Shown here one piece after another: positions 48,557 to 57,625 of a DNA stretch of 64,000 nt. The stretch is from the NCBI GenBank assembly GCA_964473255.1, contig CAYYOT010000012.1, positions 25,929 to 89,928 of the forward strand, in the 5' to 3' direction. The notes under the pieces are model-generated. The model was not told where the DNA came from. It was given only the letters and a program-made list of their open reading frames with translations, and searched no databases. The stretch comes from Kuafuiihalomonas sp964473255 (GTDB lineage Bacteria; Myxococcota; Kuafuiibacteriia; Kuafuiibacteriales; Kuafuiibacteriaceae). A program made the translations under genes and the position numbers. The first letter of the stretch is position 1; every line of letters begins with the position of its first letter.

Positions 48557-50050
48557 ATGGATCTCCTGGTCGAGACCCTGCGCGTCGTCCGAGGCATTCG
48601 TGACTGGGCCAACGACCGCTCCCGGCAGTCCGCCGGAGCTCGTCGAACCCGACTAGCCTTGGAGCGCGCAACACGAGCCACCGAGGACGCTTTGGCGGTT
48701 CGAGTCGACGCGGTGGAGCCGCCCGGCCCAGCGAAGCCGCCGGAGGCCGCGCCGCCTCGCCGTCCCCTCCTGGACACCAAGCAGCTCGACCCTCACGCCG
48801 TTTCGGCCGTGCGACGGCTCCAGCGACACGGGCACGCTGCCTACCTGGTGGGGGGCTGCGTCCGGGATCTGCTCCTCGGATTTCACCCCAAGGACTTCGA
48901 CGTCTCCACCGATGCTCGCCCGGAGGAAGTCAAAGCACTGTTTCGCAACAGCCGGGTCATCGGACGCCGGTTTCGCCTCGTGCACCTGTACTACCGGGGG
49001 GGCAAAGTCATCGAAGTCTCGACCTTCCGCGCCCAGGCCGAGGCCAACAATGGCGGCGAGGACGACCTCCTGATCCGCCGCGACAACGTCTTCGGAACCG
49101 AGGAAGAAGACGCGCTTCGACGCGACTTCACGATCAACGGCCTGTTCTACGACGTCGCGAAGGGCCGCATCATCGACCACGTCGGCGGTCTACAGGATGT
49201 CGAGCAGCGACTCCTGCGAATGATCGGGGACCCCGATATTCGCCTCCGAGAAGACCCGGTTCGGATCCTCCGGGCGGTCCGCTTCGTGGCCAAGGCGGGC
49301 CTTTCCGTCGATCCCGAGCTCGAGACCGGTATCCTCCAACACCGGGAAGATCTGCGGCGGACCGCCCCGGCGCGGCTGCTGGAAGAACTGCTCAAGCTCC
49401 TGCGCTCGGGCTACGCCGCTCGGACCCTGCAGCTCATGGAGCAATGGGGAATCCTCGAGGTCCTCCTCCCCGAGTTGTCCGAGTATCTCGGTGGAGTGCC
49501 GCCGCTGCCGGGTCCCGCGGGCAACGACGCCGACGTGAATCGCGCTCGTCTTTCCGCCCACGTCGAGGCCCTCGATGCCGTCGTCGAACGCATGCCGGTC
49601 GATGACGCGGTCGTACTGGCAGCTCTGGTCGCCGCCCCGTGGGCGGATCTTCAGGAAAACGCGGAGGCCAGCAACGTAGAGCGCAGTCGCGCCGTCGCCG
49701 AGTATATATCGAGGTTCGGTGCTCAGATCTCGCTGACCAAGCGCCTCAACGAGGGCCTGCGACAGAGCTTTTCGCTACAACGGCATCTGGTTCGAGGTGC
49801 GAAGTCTCGACGCCGCCGCCGAGTCTCGCCGGCGGCGCTCGTCCGCCGGCCCTACTTCGCGGAGGCGCTTCATCTGTTCGAGGTCCGCCAACGCGCTCGC
49901 GGGTTACCCGTCGATGACGTCGCCAGCTGGCAGGTCAAGGCCCGTCGGGAGCGGGTCGACGTGGGGCCGCTGCTTCGGCGCGCGCGCCAGGAGCTGACCG
50001 AGCGAACCTCGACCAAAGAGTCAGACCCGACCGCGACCGAGCTCGACTAG
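48557..50050 (+). CDS. pcnB: Polynucleotide adenylyltransferase / CCA-adding type nucleotidyltransferase PcnB
   Basis: 497 residues. A basic N-terminal extension of about 75 residues precedes the class II nucleotidyltransferase core: YLVGGCVRDLLLG (96-108), DFDVSTDARPEEV (113-125, metal Asps), RRFRLVHLYY and RRDFTINGLFYDV. The neck domain includes DPVRILRAVRF. The C-terminal region is basic (GAKSRRRRRVSPAALVRRPY). These features favour poly(A) polymerase I over tRNA nucleotidyltransferase. It promotes RNA decay by 3' adenylation. It overlaps the end of the convergent 38-residue gene. Confidence 0.88.
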   Translation: MDLLVETLRVVRGIRDWANDRSRQSAGARRTRLALERATRATEDALAVRVDAVEPPGPAKPPEAAPPRRPLLDTKQLDPHAVSAVRRLQRHGHAAYLVGGCVRDLLLGFHPKDFDVSTDARPEEVKALFRNSRVIGRRFRLVHLYYRGGKVIEVSTFRAQAEANNGGEDDLLIRRDNVFGTEEEDALRRDFTINGLFYDVAKGRIIDHVGGLQDVEQRLLRMIGDPDIRLREDPVRILRAVRFVAKAGLSVDPELETGILQHREDLRRTAPARLLEELLKLLRSGYAARTLQLMEQWGILEVLLPELSEYLGGVPPLPGPAGNDADVNRARLSAHVEALDAVVERMPVDDAVVLAALVAAPWADLQENAEASNVERSRAVAEYISRFGAQISLTKRLNEGLRQSFSLQRHLVRGAKSRRRRRVSPAALVRRPYFAEALHLFEVRQRARGLPVDDVASWQVKARRERVDVGPLLRRARQELTERTSTKESDPTATELD

Positions 50051-50163
50051 CTCGCCTTCTTTTCGGCCTGTTCAGCCCGTACGGCCTTGGCCCGCTTCTT
50101 TCGAATGCGGTGCCTGATCTTTCGCTTCATCCTAAGGCGCTTGTGCTTGCTCTTGGATCGCAT
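50047..50163 (-). CDS. 38-residue highly basic protein
   Basis: An ATG at 50163 opens MRSKSKHKRLRMKRKIRHRI and continues to EQAEKKAS before TAG. About half of the residues are Lys or Arg, with no acidic residue until near the end. This composition is typical of small ribosomal or ribosome-associated proteins such as the AURKAIP1/COX24-like type. The TAG is shared with the convergent pcnB stop (CTAG at 50047-50050). Codon usage and GC3 match the neighbours. Identity with any family is not certain. Confidence 0.55.
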   Translation of the reverse strand: MRSKSKHKRLRMKRKIRHRIRKKRAKAVRAEQAEKKAS

Positions 50164-50226
50164 GGGGTTCGTCCGTGATACGACCTCTGTTCCGGGTAGG
50201 CAACCGCGGTGCCGCGTCGCGCCCGG

Positions 50227-51165
50227 TCAGCGACGGCGCTGCCGGATCCGGTCGAGCAGTGCTTCCAGACGCTGTCGACGAGTTGGCCCCCGCCGCCGAG
50301 GTGAACCGATGGCCGCGGCAGGCGGGCGACGCGCTTCGGCCTTCTCCTCCGCCTGACGCCGGGCCTCCGCCTCGGCCGCTGCCCGGGCCCGTTCCTCCGC
50401 CTGACGACGGGCCTCCGCTTCGGCCGCTGCCCGGGCCTCTTCCTCCGCCTGACGACGGGCCTCCGCTTCGGCCGCTGCCCGGGCCCGTTCTTCCGCCTGA
50501 CGCCGGGCCTCCGCCTCGGCCGCTGCCACTTCCTCCGCCTGACGACGGGCCTCCGCCTCGGCCGCCGCCCGGGCCCGTTCTTCCGCCTGACGCCGGGCCT
50601 CCGCTTCGGCCGCTGCCCGGGCCTCTTCCTCCGCCTGACGCCGGGCCTCCGCTTCAGCCTCCGCCCGGGCCTCTTCCTCCGCCTGACGCCGGGCCTCCGC
50701 TTCAGCCTCCGCCCGGGCCTCTTCCTCCGCCTGACGACGGGCCTCCGCCTCGGCCGCTGCCCGGGCCTCTTCCTCCGCCTGACGCCGGGCCTCCGACCGC
50801 ACCGGCGCGTCAGCGGCTATGCCTTGCCGCGCATCTCGCAATTGCCGGGCGACGTCCAGAGCAAGCTCGCGCACGGCGTCATTCGACGGGTCTTTGGCCA
50901 AAGCGTTTCGCAGCAGCTGGAGTCCTTCGGCCAGTCGGCCGGCCCGGATGTATGTCTGGGCGAACCGGACCGGATCTTCCTTGATACTCTTTTGGACCGA
51001 TAGCTGGCGCCGCAGGTGCTCTTCGATCTGGGTCAGCCGCCCTCGCCATCGCTCGTCATCCGGACGATGCTGGAGCAGAACCAGCACCGTGCCGCGCGCC
51101 CCCCGAAGGTCGCCGGCTCGCAGCTGCTCTAGCGCCTGACGCTCCAGGTCGGCGAAAGTAGCCAT
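50227..51165 (-). CDS. Protein with a 16-residue charged helical tandem repeat
   Basis: 312 residues. Residues 1-120 are helical and TPR-like (ALEQLRAGDLRGARGTVLVLL, YIRAGRLAEGLQLLRNALA). Residues 125-276 are about ten units of EARRQAEEEARAAAEA, each 16 residues, one shortened to 14. Alternating Glu and Arg would form a long single alpha helix or a coiled coil, about 20 nm if continuous. The C-terminus is Arg-rich (RRGPTRRQRLEALLDRIRQR), suggesting nucleic-acid or membrane binding. There is no signal peptide, so it is cytoplasmic. The function is unknown. Confidence 0.72.
   Translation of the reverse strand: MATFADLERQALEQLRAGDLRGARGTVLVLLQHRPDDERWRGRLTQIEEHLRRQLSVQKSIKEDPVRFAQTYIRAGRLAEGLQLLRNALAKDPSNDAVRELALDVARQLRDARQGIAADAPVRSEARRQAEEEARAAAEAEARRQAEEEARAEAEAEARRQAEEEARAEAEAEARRQAEEEARAAAEAEARRQAEERARAAAEAEARRQAEEVAAAEAEARRQAEERARAAAEAEARRQAEEEARAAAEAEARRQAEERARAAAEAEARRQAEEKAEARRPPAAAIGSPRRRGPTRRQRLEALLDRIRQRRR
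50338..50793 (-). repeat. 48-bp tandem repeat, about ten units, within the charged-helix gene
   Basis: Units of 48 bases encode EARRQAEEEARAAAEA with small changes (ARAEAEA, EERARAAAEA). One unit has lost six bases in frame. Copies are near-identical at DNA level, which implies recent duplication or gene conversion and likely length variation between strains. Confidence 0.85.
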
Positions 51166-51206
51166 GGGGTTTTAGGTACCGTCGACTCGAAGCCCAAACA
51201 AGGGCT

Positions 51207-51923
51207 TCAGAGAAACATGCGCCCCATCAGCACCACCGAAAAGCGTCCCGTATCCGTGTTGTCGGCGTCGGTATCGATGTTCAGGATCATCATCCGTGCG
51301 GTGCGGGTCGCTTCATAGTCGACGCGGATGCGCACGTTCTCGCCGGGACGCACGAGCGGATCCGAGCTTTCCGGGAGGATCGTGAAGGCCTCGGGATCGT
51401 AGCCCGACGTCGTCGTACCCGCCGGTCCGTAGTTGACGCTGTACACCCGCACGGCCTCGGTCCCGATCGCTTCGAGCTCGATGAAGTCGAACGAATCCTC
51501 TTCCGCGGTCGACGGCGTGAAGACGAGTTGTTGCGGCGTTACTCGCAAGGAGCGAGGCGGGAGTTCGATCCAGGGCTCCGGGTCGGGGAGCCGGGTAAAG
51601 AAGGCGTCCACGAGATCCGATCGTCGGCCCGCGTCGTCGAGGGCCACGGCATGAAGCAGTGTAGACTCGGTAAGACGAATGGGACCGGTGTAGACCGGAG
51701 AGTCGACCGTGGGAAGGCGGCCGTCGAGGGTATACTGAATGGTCGCGGGACGGCTCGCCTCGAGAATCACCACGATGGCTTCGGCGAACTGAGCGCCTGG
51801 CGGGTCGGCCCAAACCTCGAGCTCCCCCGCGCGCTGGGCCGGGTCGGCCTCGTCACCACAAGCGGCGACGACCGCGATGACGACCACGACACGTCCGACG
51901 ATGCTACGCTGAGCTCCGGTCAT
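51207..51923 (-). CDS. Lipoprotein with chitobiase/beta-hexosaminidase C-terminal-like domain
   Basis: 238 residues from the ATG at 51923. The signal peptide has lipobox Cys22 (VVVVIAVVAAC). Residues 35-100 match the chitobiase C-terminal type domain: WADPPGAQFAEAIVVILEAS, then ATIQYTLDGRLPTVDSPVYT and the strands ending LHAVALDDAGRRSDLV. The C-terminal part is an Ig-like beta-sandwich (LEAIGTEAVRVYSVNYG, VRIRVDYEATRTARMMIL). It is probably an outer-membrane, carbohydrate-related or structural lipoprotein. Divergent from the methyltransferase with only 17 bases between starts. Confidence 0.75.
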   Translation of the reverse strand: MTGAQRSIVGRVVVVIAVVAACGDEADPAQRAGELEVWADPPGAQFAEAIVVILEASRPATIQYTLDGRLPTVDSPVYTGPIRLTESTLLHAVALDDAGRRSDLVDAFFTRLPDPEPWIELPPRSLRVTPQQLVFTPSTAEEDSFDFIELEAIGTEAVRVYSVNYGPAGTTTSGYDPEAFTILPESSDPLVRPGENVRIRVDYEATRTARMMILNIDTDADNTDTGRFSVVLMGRMFL

Positions 51924-51940
51924 TGGACCTCCGATCACTC

Positions 51941-52909
51941 ATGCAAAACGATTGGTCTCATCCCCACTCGGCCGCCTCCATCATGAAGGAATCCGAGGCC
52001 CGACGACAAGCCTGGGCCCTCCAGGCAAACATCACGGCATTTCGTATCTTCAACGGACGAAACGATGGCGGTCCTGAGGGGATCGCCGTGGACGCCTACT
52101 CCGACCATCGTGTCGTCTGGCATCGAGAGGAGGCCGATCCGGCCGCGGTCTCGGCGTGTGTCGACTTCGCCCAGCGCGACGGCGCGAGCGTAACACGGAA
52201 GTGCCTTCGGCGAGCAGGTGCGAGCAACAGCCAGCTCGTCGCTGGTTTCGACCCGAAGACGATCATCGTGCAGGAGGGTTCGCTCCGCCTCGCGACCCGG
52301 CCGGCGGCGGGACTACAGACCGGCCTTTTCCTCGACCTACGCCCCGCTCGACGATTCTGCGCGGAGAACGCCAAAGGCCGCAAAGTGCTCAATCTCTTCG
52401 CCTTTACCGGGTCGTTTTCGGCGGCGGCTTTGGTCGGCGGAGCCGAGCAGGTGACGTCAGTGGATGCGTCCCGCAAGAGCCTGGACTGGGCGCGAAGCCA
52501 GGCGACCCTCAATGATTTCGATCCTGACGCCCACCGCTGGTTTTCGGACGACGTCGTCACCATGCTGAAGCGTCAGCACCCGGGACGTTACGACGCGATC
52601 GTGTGCGATCCTCCCGTCTTCGGACGCGCCGGCAACAAGACTTTTTCCCTGGCTCGCGACCTGAACGTCGTCCTCGAAACGACGGTACGGGCACTCGCCC
52701 CAGGCGGGTGGCTGTTGTTTACCTGGCACGACCCCAAGCTGACCTTCGACGGCGTGACGGCCGGCCTGAGGTCGGCGGCGACGCTCCAACGTCGGGGGGT
52801 GCGAGCCACCTGGCGGTTCGCGCCAGACCCGGACATGCCGGGACTCGACCAGCTCCGCCCCAACGAGGTCTCGGTGGCGGTCGACGGCGCGGCCTACTTG
52901 CTGAACTGA
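51941..52909 (+). CDS. Class I SAM-dependent methyltransferase, RlmI/RlmK-like
   Basis: 322 residues from the ATG at 51941. The N-terminal region AFRIFNGRNDGGPEGIAVDAY is PUA/RlmI-like in style. The SAM domain follows: LQTGLFLDLRPARRF, KVLNLFAFTGSFSAAALVGGA, VTSVDASRKSLDWAR, and the catalytic IVCDPPVFGR (DPPxF, as in cytosine-C5 or guanine-N2 rRNA methyltransferases). It probably modifies 23S rRNA. The next ATG at 51983 is an alternative start. It converges with the first met-zincin gene across a strong hairpin. Confidence 0.82.
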   Translation: MQNDWSHPHSAASIMKESEARRQAWALQANITAFRIFNGRNDGGPEGIAVDAYSDHRVVWHREEADPAAVSACVDFAQRDGASVTRKCLRRAGASNSQLVAGFDPKTIIVQEGSLRLATRPAAGLQTGLFLDLRPARRFCAENAKGRKVLNLFAFTGSFSAAALVGGAEQVTSVDASRKSLDWARSQATLNDFDPDAHRWFSDDVVTMLKRQHPGRYDAIVCDPPVFGRAGNKTFSLARDLNVVLETTVRALAPGGWLLFTWHDPKLTFDGVTAGLRSAATLQRRGVRATWRFAPDPDMPGLDQLRPNEVSVAVDGAAYLLN

Positions 52910-52930
52910 GGCGACAGAGATGGACGGGAC

Positions 52931-52957
52931 GCGGCCGAGCCTCAGGCGCTCGGCCGC
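52931..52957. terminator. Strong inverted repeat between convergent genes
   Basis: GCGGCCGAG and CTCGGCCGC form a perfect 9-bp stem with a 9-base loop in the 57-base gap between two convergent stops. No T-run follows on either strand, so it is a putative bidirectional terminator or RNA stabiliser. Confidence 0.55.
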
Positions 52958-52966
52958 TCGACGAAC

Positions 52967-55900
52967 CTAGCGGAAGATACCTTCAGCTCGCTCCGTGAAT
53001 TTACGAAGCATGTTGAGGAAGCCGACTTCGTCGGCGACTCGTGTCCGGGCCTGCTCCCATGCCGTGCATTCCGGCGTGGTGGCCAGCGTCGGCTCTTCAC
53101 CGCCCGCCGAAGCCACGCACGCATCGAGACGCGGCATGTAGACGTTCTCCGTGTACTCGTTCAGGTCGTTCACCAGTTCGGCCGCCACGCTCCACTCGTG
53201 GAACTCGCCCCGGTTACGGCTAGCTCGGTCGCCATAGAAGGCCTCCGGAATTAGCGGCAACAACGTCGGCTCGCGGAACGGCGGGATGATCGGCGCCTGA
53301 TACTCGAGCAGCGTCTCCGGATCCTCGAAACTCACCACGTCGGAGTTCACGAAGTCGGTGAAGCCGGGCAGCCCCTCGATCGCCACCTTCGTCAGGCGGT
53401 AGTAGTCGATCGCGTAGTCGGCGCCAGACCAATTCGAGAGGCCAAAGGCCAGCGCGTACAGCCGTAGCGTGTAGTCCCAAGCGGGCTCGATCGCCGGGTA
53501 CAGCGGATCACCATTCTCGTCGGTCTCGGTGAGCACCGTCCGTATATTTTCGCCCTCGCGCGGATGTCCGATGGGATACTCGCCCGCCAGGAACGGAATC
53601 GGCTCCACGAAGCGTAGCGCCTCACCGTCGTCGCCAAGGATCGGCTCGCCGTTCTCATCCACTTCAGGCACGAGACGGGGCCTGTATCCTTCGAAGTCAC
53701 CTCGGATCAGCGCCGAGAACCGCTGGAACACCGGGTCTCGGAAGACTCGGATGTACGGAAGACTGAAGGCACGGCGGTCGAAGATGGCCGACAGATCGAA
53801 CTGCAGGAAGCCGGTCGACCGCGTGAGCAGCAGGATGGCGGCCAACTTGTCCCAGAAGGACCCCAGCACCGTCGTGTTGAAGTAGTACTGCTCGTCCCAG
53901 AGATTTCCGAGGTAGGCACCACCTCCGTAGCCGACGGTATTGAGCTCATATGGCTCGCTGCACGTTTCGGTCGCCGCCAGCGACTCCTCGAGGCGGTACA
54001 CGTTGTCGCTGCCGAGACAGTAGGTGCCCGGCTCCGGCGTGTTCAGAATCCGCTCCAGGAAGTTCAGGCCCTTGATCGCCGCCGCGCGCCAGTCGTCGTA
54101 CCGCGGCGCCGCGAACGCAGTCTCGCGGGTGAACAGGAAGTACTGGAAGACGTCCGTCATCGGCTTGAACCGCCGGAAAATCACCCGCGACAGATACGCG
54201 TTCGGATTTCCGAATCCGTACCAGGGGTCGCGGTCGCGGCGGAAGTGGTCGAAGAGGAAGTCCCGGTCGTACCGGGTCACGTGGTTCTGAATCTGCTCTT
54301 CGAAGTCCCAGCCCGCATCCCAACGTTGGCAGAACGGGTTGGAGAAGCCTGCAAAAATGTCCGTGCAGTAGGCGTAGTCGACCGCGTGAACGTAGGTTCC
54401 CCAGTCGTAGCCCTTGTCGTCGGGAATGCCGTCACCGTCGTCGTCGATGCCGTTCGTGGCCTCGTTCTCCTCGGTCATGGCGTCGTCGCGCTCCGGCTGA
54501 TTCGCGAGGACGCTCCGCTCCTGCTGGATCATGAAGTCGACGGTCCGCAGCATGCGCCCCTCGTAGAGGTTCGTGGGCTTGGAGGGGATGTCGACCAGGT
54601 CGTTTTCACCCTCCAGCGCCTCGAAGATCGGGTTCCAGGCCAAGATGCCCGCGCCGCAGTAGTACTCGATCCCGAGCTGCTCAGCGGTGTTCCCGACGAA
54701 ATCCGCCATCTCCTGGAAAAAGTCGTCGAGCTCGGTGTTGCAGCAGCCCGTGTCGAAGTCGGTGCCGGCAGCACCCATGCAGGCATCCGCCGGAAGGGCG
54801 GCGCACTCTTCGCGCGAGGTGTCCGGCGTGACCGGGGCGTTACCGAAAATCTGCGGCAGGTGACGCGGGTCGGTGAAGAACACGAGGGTGTTTAGCTCGA
54901 GGTTCGGCTTACCCACGAAGCCTTCCGTAACCCCGCAGTGCCGGGCGAACTCGCCGTAGCGGCGGGGGTCGGGAAGCGAAACCTTCTCCGGATCCCACGC
55001 ATCGATGAGCTGACCGTACATGAAGCGGATCGCCGCCTGGTCGTAGCTGCCGAGCCCGTGCCACCCATTGATCGTGAAGTCGAAGCCGTAATCCATGACG
55101 GATGCGTACTTGTACTCCTGCGACCGGACCGAGTTCTCCGGAGTGGGCAAGCCGTCCTCCAGCTGGTCGAAGTACTGGTCCCAGAACTCGGGCCGGTAGT
55201 TGATGGGGTCCATCGAGCCTTCGAAGTTGTGCCGAAGACCCACGGCGTGCCCCACTTCGTGAGCCTGAACCGCCTTGAAGAGGTTGGTCTGGAGGAAGTC
55301 GAAGATGTCTTCGCGCTCCCAGCCCTTCACTTCGTTGGCGAGGCCGTCGACGACGGGGTCGAAGAAGTCCGCCATGTCCCACGCCTGACCACCGAGGACC
55401 GTGACCGCTTCGCTGTACACATTGTAGTTGTCGACGAAGGCCCAGTTGAGCGGTGAGGCCTCGGCGTACGCCTCGGGGCCGACGCTCCCCGGCATCGTCG
55501 TCGCGCCCGAGGCCGCGATTCCACCCTGACGCGCCCACGCCGGGAGGACGTCGCGCCCGGCGATGGTATTGCCGGTCGCCAGGATTCCCTGGGACGCCGC
55601 CGAGCTGAACAGGCTCGGACCCGCGAAGGCGCGGAGGATGTCATCGGTAATCAGGAACTCTCGCTCGAGCTCCGAGCCAGCGAACATGACCTCGTACTTT
55701 TCGGAATCGGTGAGGCCACCCACGCCGACCGAGCCGCTCCGGTCGCCCGATCCCCCGCTGGTGGCAGGGTTCGACGCCTTGTGGCTGACCGGGTTGCCGG
55801 GAGCGAGGGCGCTCTTGATCTCGTCGGTCAGGTCGTAGCCGTTCGCCGCTCGGTTGGAGAGGACGATGTCGCGGACGTATTGGCCGCGCATGAGCTCCTC

Positions 55901-57607
55901 ATCCGAGAGGTCGCCGTTGGTCCACTGCAGTTGGTCGACCGAGCGCTGCGAGATGAGGTCGCCGGCGTTGCTGAAGTAGTTGGCGTTGTTGGCGACGAAC
56001 TCGCCCGTCTCCGGGTCTTGGCCGAACTGCGCGATGCCCCACGGGCCGCCCTGCACCTGGTTGATGTAGTTGCTCATGCTGTAGCGGAGGTCGCCCTCGC
56101 GCTGCCACTGGAAGGCCATCTCTCGGCCGGTGCGCTCCGCGACTTTGGGGTCGAGGGTCTTTCCGCGCTGAAGCTCTTCCCACTGCATCGCGGCGCAGAC
56201 GTTCTCCAGATTGCCGAGCAAGATGTTCTCCGGTCCACCGACGGTCCGCTCGATCACGCTGGTGAGGTTGTTGGCCTCGGCGTATGCGATGATGTTGTCC
56301 TTGTTGCAGTCGTTTTCACGCATCTGGAACATGCCCGCGTGCTTCTTTCTGACTGCCTCATCCTCGACACCCACGAAGTCCGGGTGAGCCAAGGCCTCGC
56401 CGAAGTCGGCTAGGAACGCGTCGACGTCCGCCTGCTTGTCGCCCGCGGTGCGATACCCCATCAGGTACGCCGTCGTCTCGGTGAACGGCTCGTTCCACCA
56501 GGAGCCGATCTCGTGCGCCGCCTCGGTGATCTGCGAGGGCGTGGTCACGGTGTTGTAGTAGATGACGGGCTTCGGCACTCGCTGCTCGTACGGGCGGACC
56601 GCTCCCGTCTCGTCGAACGAGTCTTCCCAGAGGTCGTAGCGGCCGGCCATGTAGATGCGGCCGGAGCGGGTCAGGAAGCGTTCGTTGCTGAACGCGACAC
56701 GGTTGATTCGGAAGTTTCCGAACCGCGCGTCGTAGGCGAAGCCCTCTTCCTCACAGGAGCCCGGATTGTCGGTCGCCGTGCAGGGGATCGCGTACGAGTT
56801 GGTGAGTAGCGCGTTCCCTTCATCGTCGCGGTACTCGACCATGTCCGGGTAGTAGAGCGACTCGTAGTCGTCGCTGGGGTCGACTTTGCGGAAAGACAGA
56901 CGAACTTTGGTGTTCGACAGACCGCAGCGAGGCGTCGACTGGAACAGCAGCTGGAAGAAGCAGTACGTGGGCGACGGCTCCATCGAGTAGACGTTCACGA
57001 AGTCGATGTAGTCCTGCGTGATGAACGGACGGTCCGGGTTGGTCGGCTCGTTGTCCTGTACGAAGTACTCGCCCTGGGAGAAGAGACTGTACAGAGCGTC
57101 GAGCGAGCCCCCGCCGATCAGCGTGGGACCACCGACCAAGTTCTGACTCCAGTCGACGCGCATGAATCGACGCTCGTGCCAGGGTCGGTCCGTGTCGTTC
57201 TCCACCAGCGCGTTGGTCGGAACGCCGGTTCGGCGGTTGTAGTCCCGCTGAATGTCGAAGTGACTCGAGATGCTGAAGGCGGCCACCGGCGCACCGAAGA
57301 AGTCGCGACCCTCGTCGGTCAGGCCTTCCGCGTAGGGCACGAACTCGTAGGTTCGGTACGCAACCAGGAGCTCGTCGGTGATGTCCCACCGGATCTTCTC
57401 CATGTCGGTGGTCAGACCTTCGAACGCCAGCGACTCGGGGTCGGTGTCGATCGTCGTCACCCGGGTGTACCAAACGCCTTCGAAGATATTCTTGTCGATG
57501 GCGTTGGGCTGCACCCGCGAGATGGTTACCTCGTTCTCCTCACAGGCGGTCGTCGCCGCCAGGAAGGCGAGAGGCAGGGCAAGTCCAATGTTCTTACGCA
57601 CGTTCAC
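52967..57607 (-). CDS. Giant met-zincin metalloprotease-like lipoprotein (paralogue 1)
   Basis: 1546 residues, GTG start with AGGAGG upstream. The signal peptide has lipobox Cys22 (LAFLAATTAC). The N-terminal half (to about 600) is a large beta-rich domain. The zinc site is HEVGHAVGLRHNFEG at 783, followed by the Met-turn KYASVMDYGFDF, as in the met-zincin (DUF4953/DUF5117-related) family. After that come Cys-containing insertions and long helical regions to the end. It is probably an outer-membrane, surface- or periplasm-facing protease. The paralogue at 57626-61642 is 18 bases upstream in the same operon. The N-terminal VQPNAIDKNIFEGVWYTR resembles the paralogue's VQPGYVDKAFFQ. Confidence 0.85.
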   Translation of the reverse strand: MNVRKNIGLALPLAFLAATTACEENEVTISRVQPNAIDKNIFEGVWYTRVTTIDTDPESLAFEGLTTDMEKIRWDITDELLVAYRTYEFVPYAEGLTDEGRDFFGAPVAAFSISSHFDIQRDYNRRTGVPTNALVENDTDRPWHERRFMRVDWSQNLVGGPTLIGGGSLDALYSLFSQGEYFVQDNEPTNPDRPFITQDYIDFVNVYSMEPSPTYCFFQLLFQSTPRCGLSNTKVRLSFRKVDPSDDYESLYYPDMVEYRDDEGNALLTNSYAIPCTATDNPGSCEEEGFAYDARFGNFRINRVAFSNERFLTRSGRIYMAGRYDLWEDSFDETGAVRPYEQRVPKPVIYYNTVTTPSQITEAAHEIGSWWNEPFTETTAYLMGYRTAGDKQADVDAFLADFGEALAHPDFVGVEDEAVRKKHAGMFQMRENDCNKDNIIAYAEANNLTSVIERTVGGPENILLGNLENVCAAMQWEELQRGKTLDPKVAERTGREMAFQWQREGDLRYSMSNYINQVQGGPWGIAQFGQDPETGEFVANNANYFSNAGDLISQRSVDQLQWTNGDLSDEELMRGQYVRDIVLSNRAANGYDLTDEIKSALAPGNPVSHKASNPATSGGSGDRSGSVGVGGLTDSEKYEVMFAGSELEREFLITDDILRAFAGPSLFSSAASQGILATGNTIAGRDVLPAWARQGGIAASGATTMPGSVGPEAYAEASPLNWAFVDNYNVYSEAVTVLGGQAWDMADFFDPVVDGLANEVKGWEREDIFDFLQTNLFKAVQAHEVGHAVGLRHNFEGSMDPINYRPEFWDQYFDQLEDGLPTPENSVRSQEYKYASVMDYGFDFTINGWHGLGSYDQAAIRFMYGQLIDAWDPEKVSLPDPRRYGEFARHCGVTEGFVGKPNLELNTLVFFTDPRHLPQIFGNAPVTPDTSREECAALPADACMGAAGTDFDTGCCNTELDDFFQEMADFVGNTAEQLGIEYYCGAGILAWNPIFEALEGENDLVDIPSKPTNLYEGRMLRTVDFMIQQERSVLANQPERDDAMTEENEATNGIDDDGDGIPDDKGYDWGTYVHAVDYAYCTDIFAGFSNPFCQRWDAGWDFEEQIQNHVTRYDRDFLFDHFRRDRDPWYGFGNPNAYLSRVIFRRFKPMTDVFQYFLFTRETAFAAPRYDDWRAAAIKGLNFLERILNTPEPGTYCLGSDNVYRLEESLAATETCSEPYELNTVGYGGGAYLGNLWDEQYYFNTTVLGSFWDKLAAILLLTRSTGFLQFDLSAIFDRRAFSLPYIRVFRDPVFQRFSALIRGDFEGYRPRLVPEVDENGEPILGDDGEALRFVEPIPFLAGEYPIGHPREGENIRTVLTETDENGDPLYPAIEPAWDYTLRLYALAFGLSNWSGADYAIDYYRLTKVAIEGLPGFTDFVNSDVVSFEDPETLLEYQAPIIPPFREPTLLPLIPEAFYGDRASRNRGEFHEWSVAAELVNDLNEYTENVYMPRLDACVASAGGEEPTLATTPECTAWEQARTRVADEVGFLNMLRKFTERAEGIFR

Positions 57608-57625
57608 GATGATCCTCCTGCGCCC

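Noticed and set aside
50338..50793. CRISPR array
   Set aside because: The repeat units are contiguous without unique spacers and encode a protein in frame.
50175..50984. Plus-strand Pro-rich repetitive open frame opposite the charged-helix gene
   Set aside because: It is the antisense of the 48-bp repeats; the minus-strand frame has a natural start, a TPR-like head and consistent codon use.
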